From: Roseomonas sp. HF4
Lineage (GTDB): Bacteria; Pseudomonadota; Alphaproteobacteria; Acetobacterales; Acetobacteraceae
DNA length: 64,000 nt
Direction of reading: 5' to 3'
NCBI RefSeq assembly: GCF_005222755.1
Contig: NZ_STGD01000015.1
Coordinates: forward strand, 62,001 to 126,000
Shown: positions 51,449 through 58,129 of the stretch, piece by piece
Layout of the letters: the number at the start of each line of letters is the position of its first letter
Position numbering within the stretch: the stretch's first letter is position 1
The notes under the pieces: model-generated
Databases searched by the model: none
What the model was told of the DNA's origin: nothing
The model's input: only the letters and a program-made list of their open reading frames with translations
Program-made: the position numbers and the translations under genes

Positions 51449-51975
51449 GGTTCGTGCTCCGCGGTCCAGATCGCACGCAGGCGGGCGACAATGCCTGTGC
51501 GCGGGAGAGGCCCGAAGTAGCGGCCGTCGAGGCTGTCCGGCTCGGCGGGGTTCAGAAGGAACACCTCGCCGGCTTCCAGCCTGTGGCAGCCATGCCAGGT
51601 CGGCAGCGGGCGGCCTAAGCGGTCAGCCGTGCGCCGGTGTGCGACCGTCTCGCTGTCGACCGTGATCGCGGTGCCCTCTGCGCACACCACCTGCGGCGTC
51701 AGGGCGGCGACGTGCTTCAGCAGCGGCACGCCGCGCGCGACATACCCTCGGTCGGTGAGGAACGCCGCCAGCATCGCCGGTGGGCGGACCAGCACGAGGT
51801 CGCCCAGCGCAATGCGGTCGGCAGGTGCCGTGACGTAGAGGCCGAGCGGCACGCTCGCCGACGCGTTCCAGATGATTCGCGGCTGCCACCCCGCGACCGC
51901 TGGAACAGCAATCAGCCCCAGCCCGGCGAGCATGGCCGCGACGGGCGCCGCGCGCAGTCTCCGCCGCGCGGTCAT
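51445..51975 (-). CDS. traF: S26-family peptidase TraF
   Basis: A 176-residue membrane-anchored signal-peptidase-like enzyme, needed for pilin (TrbC) processing and cyclisation in IncP-type systems. TM at about 10-28 (APVAAMLAGLGLIAVPAVAG), catalytic Ser in IIWNASASVPLGLYVTAPAD, Lys in VPLLKHVAALTPQVVC, and a final box FLLNPAEPDSLDGRYFGPLP. Overlaps on both sides (ATGA) show it is part of a tight operon. Confidence 0.9.
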   Translation of the reverse strand: MTARRRLRAAPVAAMLAGLGLIAVPAVAGWQPRIIWNASASVPLGLYVTAPADRIALGDLVLVRPPAMLAAFLTDRGYVARGVPLLKHVAALTPQVVCAEGTAITVDSETVAHRRTADRLGRPLPTWHGCHRLEAGEVFLLNPAEPDSLDGRYFGPLPRTGIVARLRAIWTAEHEP

Positions 51976-52436
51976 GCGTCGATCCTCCGCCGCAGCAGCC
52001 AGGCGCGGTGGCGCTCGCGCGTGTAGGCGCGCGGCGGCTCGCCGGCCGCGAGGCGGTTCATCACGTGCCGCCAGTGGTCGGGGCAGGCATCTTCGGGCGC
52101 GACGCCCGTCTGCTCGACCGCGTCGATCGCGCGCAGCACCTCGTTGACCTTCGGCCAGCCGGAGATGCGCAGCAGGATATCCGCCCCCGGCTCCACGAAG
52201 CCGATCGTGCTGAAGGCCTCGCCGGCCGCGACCGCGCGCAGGATATCGATGCGGCTGACGACGGTGCCGTAGCCGTTCGACGCCCACCGCACGAAAGCGA
52301 AGATCTCGCTTGCGGCGAAGGCGACGACGCGGCGACGGCGGTCGAGGATCGTCTCCTCGGCGATCCGCCCGAAGCGGATCCAGCGCTCGACGCGGCCCTC
52401 GAGCCACAGCAGCTCGACGCGGGTCAGCGCCGTCAT
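51972..52436 (-). CDS. DUF2840 protein
   Basis: A 154-residue protein of the conserved traF-repA interval: RVELLWLEGRVERWIRFGRI at the start, AFVRWASNGYGTVVSRIDIL and an alpha-helical end with HWRHVMNRLAAGEPPRAYTR. This matches DUF2840, a family known almost only from such mobile elements; its function is not established. It overlaps both neighbours by 4 nt. Confidence 0.85.
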   Translation of the reverse strand: MTALTRVELLWLEGRVERWIRFGRIAEETILDRRRRVVAFAASEIFAFVRWASNGYGTVVSRIDILRAVAAGEAFSTIGFVEPGADILLRISGWPKVNEVLRAIDAVEQTGVAPEDACPDHWRHVMNRLAAGEPPRAYTRERHRAWLLRRRIDA

Positions 52437-53503
52437 GGCGCCGCCTCCCGCTCCCCGTCCCGGTCGTGTTTTCCACCGACCGCGCTGGGCCTACCTTCAT
52501 TAGAATTAGACTCAATTAGAGTCTTTACGGGCCAGAATTCCGCTTGTGCCGCAACGGCTTGCGGGTGGTTCGTGCGCCTGATCTGCCGTGTCGGTTGCGC
52601 CTGATCTGCCGAATCCCCTGCGCCTGATCTGCCGTGCGGTTCAACAGGCCTGCACAAGTTATCCACAGAGCGGGCTTGGCGGCTGCACGGCGTGATCCGC
52701 AACAGTTCGGTGCCGCCGGCATCGCGGCAGATGGCGAGGCGATAGCCGGGCAGGCTCTGACGCACGACGAGCCGACGCAGGTCGAGCGCGAAGTCGGCGA
52801 AGCGAGCGAGGCTGCCGGACTTGGCGTGCAGGTGCCGGAACTCGAATGCCCAGCCGGACGGCTGATGCCCGGCGTGCTTGCGCGCAACGCGGTAGAGCCA
52901 GCGTTCAATCCCACCCGACAGGCGGAAGTACGCTGGGTCGATGGTCAGCAGGAGTTGGCGGTCGAGGACGCCGCGGTAGAACCAGTCCGGCAGCACGAAC
53001 TCCATGCCGTCGGCGCGGCCGGAGGCGGTGACGCGCTCCTCCCACTCGTTGATCCAGGAGAATTGCTGGCGCCGCCAGTGCGCGCCGTGGCGGATCGTGG
53101 TGCGGATGACGGTGGACTGGAGCCGGCCGAGGGCGGCCTTCAACAGCAGGTATTGATGCTGGCCGGTGCCGCGCCCGATGGCGGTTAGCAGTTGGTGCGG
53201 CGTGAACCGCATGAAGCGGGAGGCGGCGAGGCCTCGATCAGCGGCCTCGACGATCTGCGAGCCGGCCCAGATCAGCACGTCGGCGTCCCAGATGGTGGCC
53301 ATGCCATGCTCGGGGACGGCATGCACCTGCACCTCGATGTCGCCGGCGCGGTAGAGGATCGGCGCAACGCGGCGGCCCTTCGCCAGCGAGAAGAAGGGCC
53401 GTTCCATGAGGTCGCGCTGGTCACGGCGCGGCGGTCCCTCGTCCGGCAGGGCGTCGAACGGGCTCAGCCTGAGCCGCTCGCTGGGGGTGCGATCGCCGTG
53501 CAT
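52433..53503 (-). CDS. repA: Plasmid-type replication initiator RepA
   Basis: A 356-residue initiator of the RPA family found in plasmids and Tn4371-like ICEs. Two winged-helix-like units are visible: RRVAPILYRAGDIEVQVHAV to AASRFMRFTPHQLLTAIGRG, then FVLPDWFYRGVLDRQLLLTI and IERWLYRVARKHAGHQPSGW. I start at the ATG at 53503; one 17 codons upstream overlaps the next gene. The last ~55 residues are non-conserved and are encoded by DNA that holds three perfect iterons and a DnaA box, so this end is under DNA-level constraint. It would allow autonomous replication of the excised circle. Confidence 0.9.
   Translation of the reverse strand: MHGDRTPSERLRLSPFDALPDEGPPRRDQRDLMERPFFSLAKGRRVAPILYRAGDIEVQVHAVPEHGMATIWDADVLIWAGSQIVEAADRGLAASRFMRFTPHQLLTAIGRGTGQHQYLLLKAALGRLQSTVIRTTIRHGAHWRRQQFSWINEWEERVTASGRADGMEFVLPDWFYRGVLDRQLLLTIDPAYFRLSGGIERWLYRVARKHAGHQPSGWAFEFRHLHAKSGSLARFADFALDLRRLVVRQSLPGYRLAICRDAGGTELLRITPCSRQARSVDNLCRPVEPHGRSGAGDSADQAQPTRQIRRTNHPQAVAAQAEFWPVKTLIESNSNEGRPSAVGGKHDRDGEREAAP
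52499..52667. other. Candidate replication origin (oriV) inside the repA 3' end
   Basis: Within 170 bp lie an AT-rich patch with three ATTAGA copies (52499, 52505, 52515) and GACTC-AATTA-GAGTC, three direct 16-bp repeats, and a perfect DnaA box TTATCCACA at 52659-52667. This is the standard order of an iteron origin: DnaA box, iterons, AT-rich melting zone. All of it lies in the coding sequence of the C-terminal tail of RepA. Confidence 0.65.
52573..52634. repeat. Three perfect 16-bp iterons, exact 23-bp period
   Basis: TGCGCCTGATCTGCCG occurs at 52573-52588, 52596-52611 and 52619-52634. Spacers of 7 bp are unrelated, so only the 16-mers are conserved. A period of 23 is not a multiple of three, so the repeats do not give a protein repeat; conservation must act on DNA. 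Confidence 0.85.
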
Positions 53504-53510
53504 CGTCGGG

Positions 53511-53795
53511 TCAGCGCCGTGCTGCGCCGGCATAGGCCGGCGAGACGGCGGCATGGCGCTTGGCGGGCAGCACGGTCTCGCCCGTGTCGTCGCTGGTCGA
53601 GGCCTTGGTGCCGCGGTTCACCCAGGCCTGGAGGTCGGTCACCGCATATACGACCCGACCGCCGAGCTTTGAGTAGCGCGGGCCGGTGCCGTAGGTGCGG
53701 TGCTTCTCGAGAGTGCGGCCGGACAGGCCGAGAAAGCGGGCAGCCTCGGGCGTGCGGAGATAACGCGGTGGCAGGCCGGCGTTCGGGTCAGGCAT
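53511..53795 (-). CDS. AlpA-like helix-turn-helix DNA-binding protein
   Basis: A 94-residue protein with one small winged HTH at residues about 8-55: PRYLRTPEAARFLGLSGRTL, EKHRTYGTGPRYSKLGGRVV and YAVTDLQAWVNRG. This is the AlpA/excisionase-like fold. The ATG at 53795 is taken. The gene ends 8 bp before repA and in Tn4371-like elements is its constant upstream neighbour, so it may control repA or excision. Confidence 0.85.
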   Translation of the reverse strand: MPDPNAGLPPRYLRTPEAARFLGLSGRTLEKHRTYGTGPRYSKLGGRVVYAVTDLQAWVNRGTKASTSDDTGETVLPAKRHAAVSPAYAGAARR

Positions 53796-53923
53796 CGGGA
53801 GCCTCCGGTGATGCTGTCGGATGCCGCGCATGGGGCGCGGCGGTCAGGTCGGAGGCTGGCGAAGCGTGGTCGCAGTGGGGGAGTCCGAAGACGGCGCCGG
53901 CGAAAGCGGACCCCGTGCGGAGG

Positions 53924-54680
53924 TCAGAGGCGTATGCTGCCTCCGGCGGTCAGCAGGTCGCGGTAGCCGCCATCTCGAAGCGCGCGGGCAGCCGAGAGGA
54001 GGCGCAGGGTGCGGCTGCGCAGATCGTGGCTCTTCCAGGCGGCGCCCCGGGGAACGCGGGCCGGTCCGAACAGGCCGACAGCAAGGTCGCGGATGCTCGC
54101 GCCCTCCGCATCGCCATCGAGTGCGCGCAGGCGGTTGATCAGGACGCGTCGGCGATTGCGCGAAAGAGCGCGCTCGCGCGTGGGTCGACCCCGGAGCGCA
54201 GTCCAGAACTGCAGCGCAGCAGCCAGGCGCTTTGGCGTGAGGGCGTCGAGCGGCACCAAGACGCCGAGCGGCGCATCGGGCGGCGGATCGCCGATCAACC
54301 AGACCGGCAGCGATTGCGTCCCAACGACGGCATGCAGCCCGTCACTCGCCTGGCGCGGCGATCTCACAGGCGGCAGGGCAGCCGGAGAGCGTGGCGAGGA
54401 TGACGGCGGCAAGGCCGAGAGCGCCACGGTGGCGATGCAGAGCGCCGGCATCCAGACGACGCCCGCCGCGCGTGCGTCGAGCGACGGGTCGGCCGGGAAA
54501 TCGCAACCCCCAGCGCTCGGCAACGGCGTCGGCCGCGTCGTCGGGCCGCCGGTCGTCGAGCTGTTCCCAGTCGCGCACATAGCGCGGGTTGCGCCGGAGG
54601 AACTCCCAGGCGAGATCGCGCGCCGAGGCGTTCTCCAGCTCTGCGTAGGCGGCGGCCGACCGCCAGTCTCGCGACGGCAT
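53924..54680 (-). pseudogene. DUF6499-DUF2285 protein gene broken by a +1 frameshift
   Basis: The first part, from ATG 54680, reads MPSRDWRSAAAYAELENASA and then DLAWEFLRRNPRYVRDW to AERWGLRFP in one frame. The rest (ADPSLDARAAGVVWMPALC, then PVWLIGDPPPDAPLGVLVPL to the end) continues in the next frame. Total length, 757 bp, is one more than a multiple of three, and the shift falls at the GGG (CCC on the coding strand) at 54495-54497, where one extra C explains it. Homologues normally are single proteins with an N-terminal DUF6499/transcriptional regulator-like segment and a C-terminal DUF2285 domain. Real decay, a slippery site or a sequencing error are all possible. Confidence 0.75.
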
Positions 54681-54802
54681 GGCAAGGCTCCGGCACAGCG
54701 CGGAGCGCACGCTCCGCGCGCAGCATGCCGAGAGATGCGACGAGTCGATGGGTTGTGGAGGCCTTCGCGAGGCAACATGTGTTGCTACCAGCGCAACGCC
54801 GG

Positions 54803-55069
54803 TCAGTTCGTCGAACCCTGCCGCAGCAGGTCGCGGTAGCCCGCCTCCGTCATCCAGCGGGCGCGGGCGAGGTGACTGTCGTGGATTCGTCGCGCCAGGC
54901 CGGGATCGCCGTCCGGGTCGAGGCCGAGGACGATGCGCGCGACCTCCCGCCAATCGGCGCCCTCGGCGGCGGCATCCAGCAGGCGCAGGTAGAGGATCTT
55001 GTGGGCTAGGTCATAGGCCGTGATGCGCGGTTCGTCGGGTGGGGTCTCGAGGATCGTTGCGGCGGTCAT
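54803..55069 (-). CDS. DUF2285-type small protein
   Basis: An 88-residue helical protein with ITAYDLAHKILYLRLLDAAA, EGADWREVARIVLGLDPDGD and IHDSHLARARWMTEAGYRDL. This is the C-terminal DUF2285 pattern as a stand-alone unit, a usual partner of the longer gene downstream. It probably binds DNA or another regulator of the element. Divergent from the XRE gene at 55228; the repeats at 55144-55215 lie between. Confidence 0.82.
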   Translation of the reverse strand: MTAATILETPPDEPRITAYDLAHKILYLRLLDAAAEGADWREVARIVLGLDPDGDPGLARRIHDSHLARARWMTEAGYRDLLRQGSTN

Positions 55070-55143
55070 GCGGGCGCCCCCTCTGCCGGCGTCTCATGGC
55101 GCTGTCGCCGGAGAGTCACCCATCCGGGTCGCGAGCGCCAGCC

Positions 55144-55215
55144 GGGGCGTTACATGGGAGCGCGGGCACGCGATTTACACACTATGGAAGATAAACTCAA
55201 AGTATGTAACGCCCC
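55144..55215. promoter_or_regulatory. Perfect 12-bp inverted repeat around the XRE promoter region
   Basis: GGGGCGTTACAT (55144-55155) and ATGTAACGCCCC (55204-55215) are exact inverse copies 48 bp apart. Between them lies an AT-rich stretch with TTACACACT (55175-55183), which pairs 8/9 with AGTATGTAA (55201-55209). Three TTACA-type half-sites in the divergent gap suggest a repressor loop or cooperative binding by the XRE protein encoded at 55228. Confidence 0.7.
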
Positions 55216-55227
55216 GACCGTGCCGGC

Positions 55228-55491
55228 ATGGACATGCGCCGGCTGGTGGGGAGGAACGTGCGTCGGATCAGGCTGGAGAAGGGCCTGACGCAGGAGGCGT
55301 TCGCCGAGCGATCCGGGTTCAGCCAGCAGTACCTCAGCAGCCTGGAGCGCGGGACGCGCAATCCGACGGTGGTGACGCTGTTCGAGCTCGCCAGCGCGCT
55401 TGGCGTCAGCCACGTCGCGCTGGTCGAGCCGGATGGTGAGGTGCAGGCGGCAAAGCCGATGCGGCGCGGGGGACGACGCAACCGACGCTGA
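55228..55491 (+). CDS. XRE-family repressor
   Basis: An 87-residue single-domain HTH protein. Residues 5-62 are the XRE fold: VGRNVRRIRLEKGLTQEAFA, ERSGFSQQYLSSLERGTRNP, TVVTLFELASALGVSH. The tail is basic (MRRGGRRNRR). It is read away from the DUF2285 gene and is the likely regulator of the backbone genes around it, through the inverted repeats just upstream of its start. The cargo locus begins after it. Confidence 0.88.
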   Translation: MDMRRLVGRNVRRIRLEKGLTQEAFAERSGFSQQYLSSLERGTRNPTVVTLFELASALGVSHVALVEPDGEVQAAKPMRRGGRRNRR

Positions 55492-55667
55492 GGCGAGCAC
55501 TTAGCCGAGCCCGGCAGTCGTGATGTCCAATCGGATTTGGGTCTACCAGCGTTGGCGGCGCAGGGTGCCAACGATGACCCTATCGGTAGCGTTACCTGCT
55601 GGTCGCGACCATTCCAACCGAACCAGCCCGCTCTCGAGTGGCTCAACCCATGAATGCCGGTGCTGGA

Positions 55668-55713
55668 TTTGCTTGCACAGGGCGAATGGTATGATTATCT
55701 TACCGCACGTAAG
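55668..55713 (+). promoter_or_regulatory. Extended -10 promoter and operator-like dyad before the ACP-like gene
   Basis: TTTGCT (55668-55673), a 16-bp spacer, then TGG-TATGAT (55687-55695) form a good extended -10 sigma-70 promoter. Directly after it, CTTAC-CGCAC-GTAAG (55699-55713) is a perfect 5-bp dyad covering the expected transcription start, where a repressor would block the promoter. The XRE protein at 56042 is the obvious candidate. This supports the downstream ATG (55732) as start of the first gene. Confidence 0.6.
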
Positions 55714-55731
55714 AACCCGGAGCGGAAGGCG

Positions 55732-56034
55732 ATGGACGCCGGCCATGTCAGGAAAGAGCTGATCACCATCCTGGGCCAGATCCAGGCGATGAGCGGTCTG
55801 GCGTGCCCCGCCCTCACCGGCGCCAGCGTTCCGATCACGGATCTCGACAAGTTCGACAGCAAGATCTGGCCCGTGGCAACCGGAATGCTTGCTGCGACCC
55901 TCAACGTGGAAATCCCCAACAACGTGAACATCTTCAGTACGCGCGGCGCCTGCCGCACGCCCCTCAGCATCGATCAGGCGGTCGCCGAAGTTTGCCGTGT
56001 CGCGTCCTCGGCCACCCCGGTTGCGGCGGAGTGA
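55732..56034 (+). CDS. Acyl-carrier-protein-like protein
   Basis: A 100-residue protein with the ACP four-helix layout: helix I (VRKELITILGQIQAMSGL), a loop with VPITDLDKF, the phosphopantetheine site DS at Ser43 (FDSKIW in place of ADSLDT), helix II (ATGMLAATLNVEIP), a variable loop and helix III (LSIDQAVAEVC). The acidic DSL motif is weakened to DSK and the surface is less acidic than FabACP, so it is a specialised carrier. GGAAGG precedes the ATG. It is the first gene of the operon, and a holo-ACP-synthase-like gene lies at the far end of the locus. The assignment is from pattern, not alignment, so I hold it as probable. Confidence 0.65.
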   Translation: MDAGHVRKELITILGQIQAMSGLACPALTGASVPITDLDKFDSKIWPVATGMLAATLNVEIPNNVNIFSTRGACRTPLSIDQAVAEVCRVASSATPVAAE

Positions 56035-56041
56035 GGCGGCC

Positions 56042-56416
56042 ATGACCGAGCAGCAGGATCCCGCGCGGCGCGCGCAGCTGGCCGCCCGCATCAAGGAGGC
56101 GCGGACGATGGCCGGGCTCTCGCAGGGCCAAGTGGCGCGCATGCTCGGCCTCCATAGGCCTTCGGTGTCCGAGATCGAGGCGGGCAACCGCCGCGTCACG
56201 GCCGAGGAGCTGACCCGGATGGCGGAGATTTTCGACGTGGGCGTGTCGTGGCTCGTCGGCGAAGCGCCGGACACGATCGCGCCCGACGATCCCCGGCTGC
56301 AGCTCGCCGCACGCGAGCTCGGCAAGCTCAAGCCGGCCGACCTCGACCGCCTCATGGCCCTGCTCGCCGCGATGCGGCGCTCGGAAGACGACGGGGAGGG
56401 CGAGAGCCAGCCGTGA
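56042..56416 (+). CDS. XRE-family regulator paired with ImmA-like protease
   Basis: A 124-residue protein with an N-terminal XRE HTH (ARIKEARTMAGLSQGQVARM, LGLHRPSVSEIEAGNRRVTA, EELTRMAEIFDVGVSWLVGE) and a helical tail rich in Leu/Arg/Glu. Its stop overlaps the next start as GTGA. XRE-ImmA/IrrE pairs are common switches of mobile and defence genes, in which the protease cleaves the repressor on a stress signal. The dyad at 55699-55713 is its likely operator. Confidence 0.88.
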   Translation: MTEQQDPARRAQLAARIKEARTMAGLSQGQVARMLGLHRPSVSEIEAGNRRVTAEELTRMAEIFDVGVSWLVGEAPDTIAPDDPRLQLAARELGKLKPADLDRLMALLAAMRRSEDDGEGESQP

Positions 56417-57306
56417 TCGTGACTCCGAAGACCAAGATGCTGCCCGATCGCCGTGCCCTCACGCAACAAGCTATGCAGGCCTCCATCCGGGCGCGGCAGG
56501 TGGCCGGCCTCGACCTGCACAGCCCGATCTGTATCTACGGGCTCTCCGAAGCGCACCGGGTGACGGTCCGCTTCAACGACATCGCGAGCATGGAGGGGAT
56601 GTACGAGCGCGGATCTCCGTCGCGCATTCACCTCTCCGCGCTGCGCCCCCTGCCACGGCGGGCGTACAACTGCGGCCACGAGCTAGGGCATCATGTCTTC
56701 GGGCACGGCTCCACCATCGACGAGCTGCGCGAGGACGTGGCAGGCGGCGCGCACAGCAGCCCGAACGAGATCCTCGCCGACGCCTTCGCGGCCTTCGCGC
56801 TGATGCCGACGCTCGGCGTCCGCCGCGGCTTCGCGGCCCGGGGCGGGGCGCCGGCGTCGGCGACGCCGCGGCAGGTCTTCGCGGTCGCCTGCGAGTTCGG
56901 CGTCGGGTACGCCACCCTAGTCACCCACCTCGCCTACGCCCTGGGCGAGATGCCGCGCGCGCACGCGGCGCGGCTCCTCCGCGCGACGCCCCGCTCGCTG
57001 CGCGAGGAAATCCTCGGCGCGGTCACGCCCAGCCCGCTCGTGGTGGCCGACCACCACTGGGCGGCGCCGACCCTCGACGCGGAGGTCGGCACGCTGCTCC
57101 TCCTTCCGCCGGGCACGCAGGTCGCGGGGGCCGTCGCGGCGGCCGAGGGCAGCACGGGGTCGGGCTCCCTCTTCCGCGCGGTCTCCCCGGGCGTGGCGCG
57201 CGCGACTGTCCCCGGAACGCCGTGGGCGACCTTCGTGCGTGTCGCGCGGCCCCACTACGTCGGCCTCGCGCAGTACCGGCACCTGGAGGACCACGATGAC
57301 GACTAG
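56413..57306 (+). CDS. ImmA/IrrE-family zinc metallopeptidase
   Basis: A 297-residue protein. The peptidase domain has zinc motif HELGH at residues 89-93 (NCGHELGHHVFGHGS) and the third-ligand helix PNEILADAFAAFALMP at about 117-132. The C-terminal ~150 residues form a separate part (AHAARLLRATPRSLREEILG, LDAEVGTLLLLPPGTQVAGA) ending in a small beta domain, as in ImmA proteins with a sensory tail. GTG start at 56413 overlaps the XRE stop; longer frames overlap that gene and are rejected. It probably cleaves or releases the XRE repressor upon a trigger. Confidence 0.88.
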   Translation: MIVTPKTKMLPDRRALTQQAMQASIRARQVAGLDLHSPICIYGLSEAHRVTVRFNDIASMEGMYERGSPSRIHLSALRPLPRRAYNCGHELGHHVFGHGSTIDELREDVAGGAHSSPNEILADAFAAFALMPTLGVRRGFAARGGAPASATPRQVFAVACEFGVGYATLVTHLAYALGEMPRAHAARLLRATPRSLREEILGAVTPSPLVVADHHWAAPTLDAEVGTLLLLPPGTQVAGAVAAAEGSTGSGSLFRAVSPGVARATVPGTPWATFVRVARPHYVGLAQYRHLEDHDDD

Positions 57307-58129
57307 CGTTGCGCCCCTCCCCTTCGTCGCCGAGGAGAGCAGCGTGTCCCGCGCGTGGGCGCGCGCCTTCCTGCGCGTGATGGACAACCCCGGCACGGAG
57401 ATTTCCCCGCTCGTCGTCAGCATCGACGGCTTCGGGCCCGGGGGCGAGATCCCCGAGGACGGGGCGATGCGGGCGGCGATGGACGCCGCCCTCGTCGCCG
57501 CAGGCGAGCGCTGGGACGTGGAAACGGTCGCCTTCACGATCTTCCCGGAGCGCTACTGGCGCATGGCGCAGGGCGACCGGGCGAAGTTCTTCGATCTGTG
57601 CCGCCGCGCCCTGCCGCGCCTGATGGCGATGAACCCGGCCTCGAACCGGCGGGGCCTCTACTTCGGGCGCCTGGTCGCCTACGGGTCCGGCCCGTGCGGC
57701 GGCAACCAGTTGGAATGGGTGCTGTCGCAGTATCTCGGTCGGACGGGGGTGCGGCGTTCCATGCTCCAGGCCACCACCTTCGACCCCGCGCGCGACCACG
57801 TTCCGGACGCGCAGCTCGGCTTCCCGTGCCTCCAGCAGGTCAGCTTCGTCCCCACCGACGACGGCGGCCTCGTCGTCAACGCCTTCTATGCGACGCAGCA
57901 GCTCTTCCACCGGGCGTATGGCAACTATCTCGGCATCGCCCAGCTCGGCGCCTTCATGGCGCGCGAGATGAAGCTCCGGCTCGCACGGGTGAACATCACG
58001 GTGGGGATCGAGAAGCTTGACCGTCCCGGGAAGACCAGTCCCCACCTCGTGCCGCTGACCTCGGCCGCCCGCGCCTGCCTGTCGCCCGCGGCGACGCCGG
58101 CGCGGACCGGGGCGCTGGCCGTCGCGTGA
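57296..58129 (+). CDS. Divergent thymidylate-synthase-like protein
   Basis: A 277-residue protein of the thymidylate synthase fold. Visible in order: YFGRLVAYGSGPCGGNQLEW (active-site loop and dimer helix), GVRRSMLQATTFDPARDHVP (the Arg pair that holds the phosphate of the partner subunit), then FPCLQQVSFVP with the catalytic Cys178, and LFHRAYGNYLGIAQLGAFMA with Asn210 matching the pyrimidine-binding Asn. The YQRS motif after the Cys is changed to FYATQQ and the final H-x-Y segment is not evident. The Cys chemistry (C5 addition to a pyrimidine) is therefore probable, but ordinary dUMP methylation is less so. GGAGG precedes the ATG, and an 11-bp overlap with the protease gene supports coupling. 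Confidence 0.75.
   Translation: MTTSVAPLPFVAEESSVSRAWARAFLRVMDNPGTEISPLVVSIDGFGPGGEIPEDGAMRAAMDAALVAAGERWDVETVAFTIFPERYWRMAQGDRAKFFDLCRRALPRLMAMNPASNRRGLYFGRLVAYGSGPCGGNQLEWVLSQYLGRTGVRRSMLQATTFDPARDHVPDAQLGFPCLQQVSFVPTDDGGLVVNAFYATQQLFHRAYGNYLGIAQLGAFMAREMKLRLARVNITVGIEKLDRPGKTSPHLVPLTSAARACLSPAATPARTGALAVA

Noticed and set aside
55543-55653. Minus-strand reading ending LEWSRPAGNATDRVIVGTLRRQRW, faintly like the C-terminal part of an IS3-type integrase
   Set aside because: Only about 25 residues are suggestive, key residues are missing, and no terminal repeats or rest of a transposase are nearby. It could be chance or a very old remnant, so it is not listed as a mobile element.
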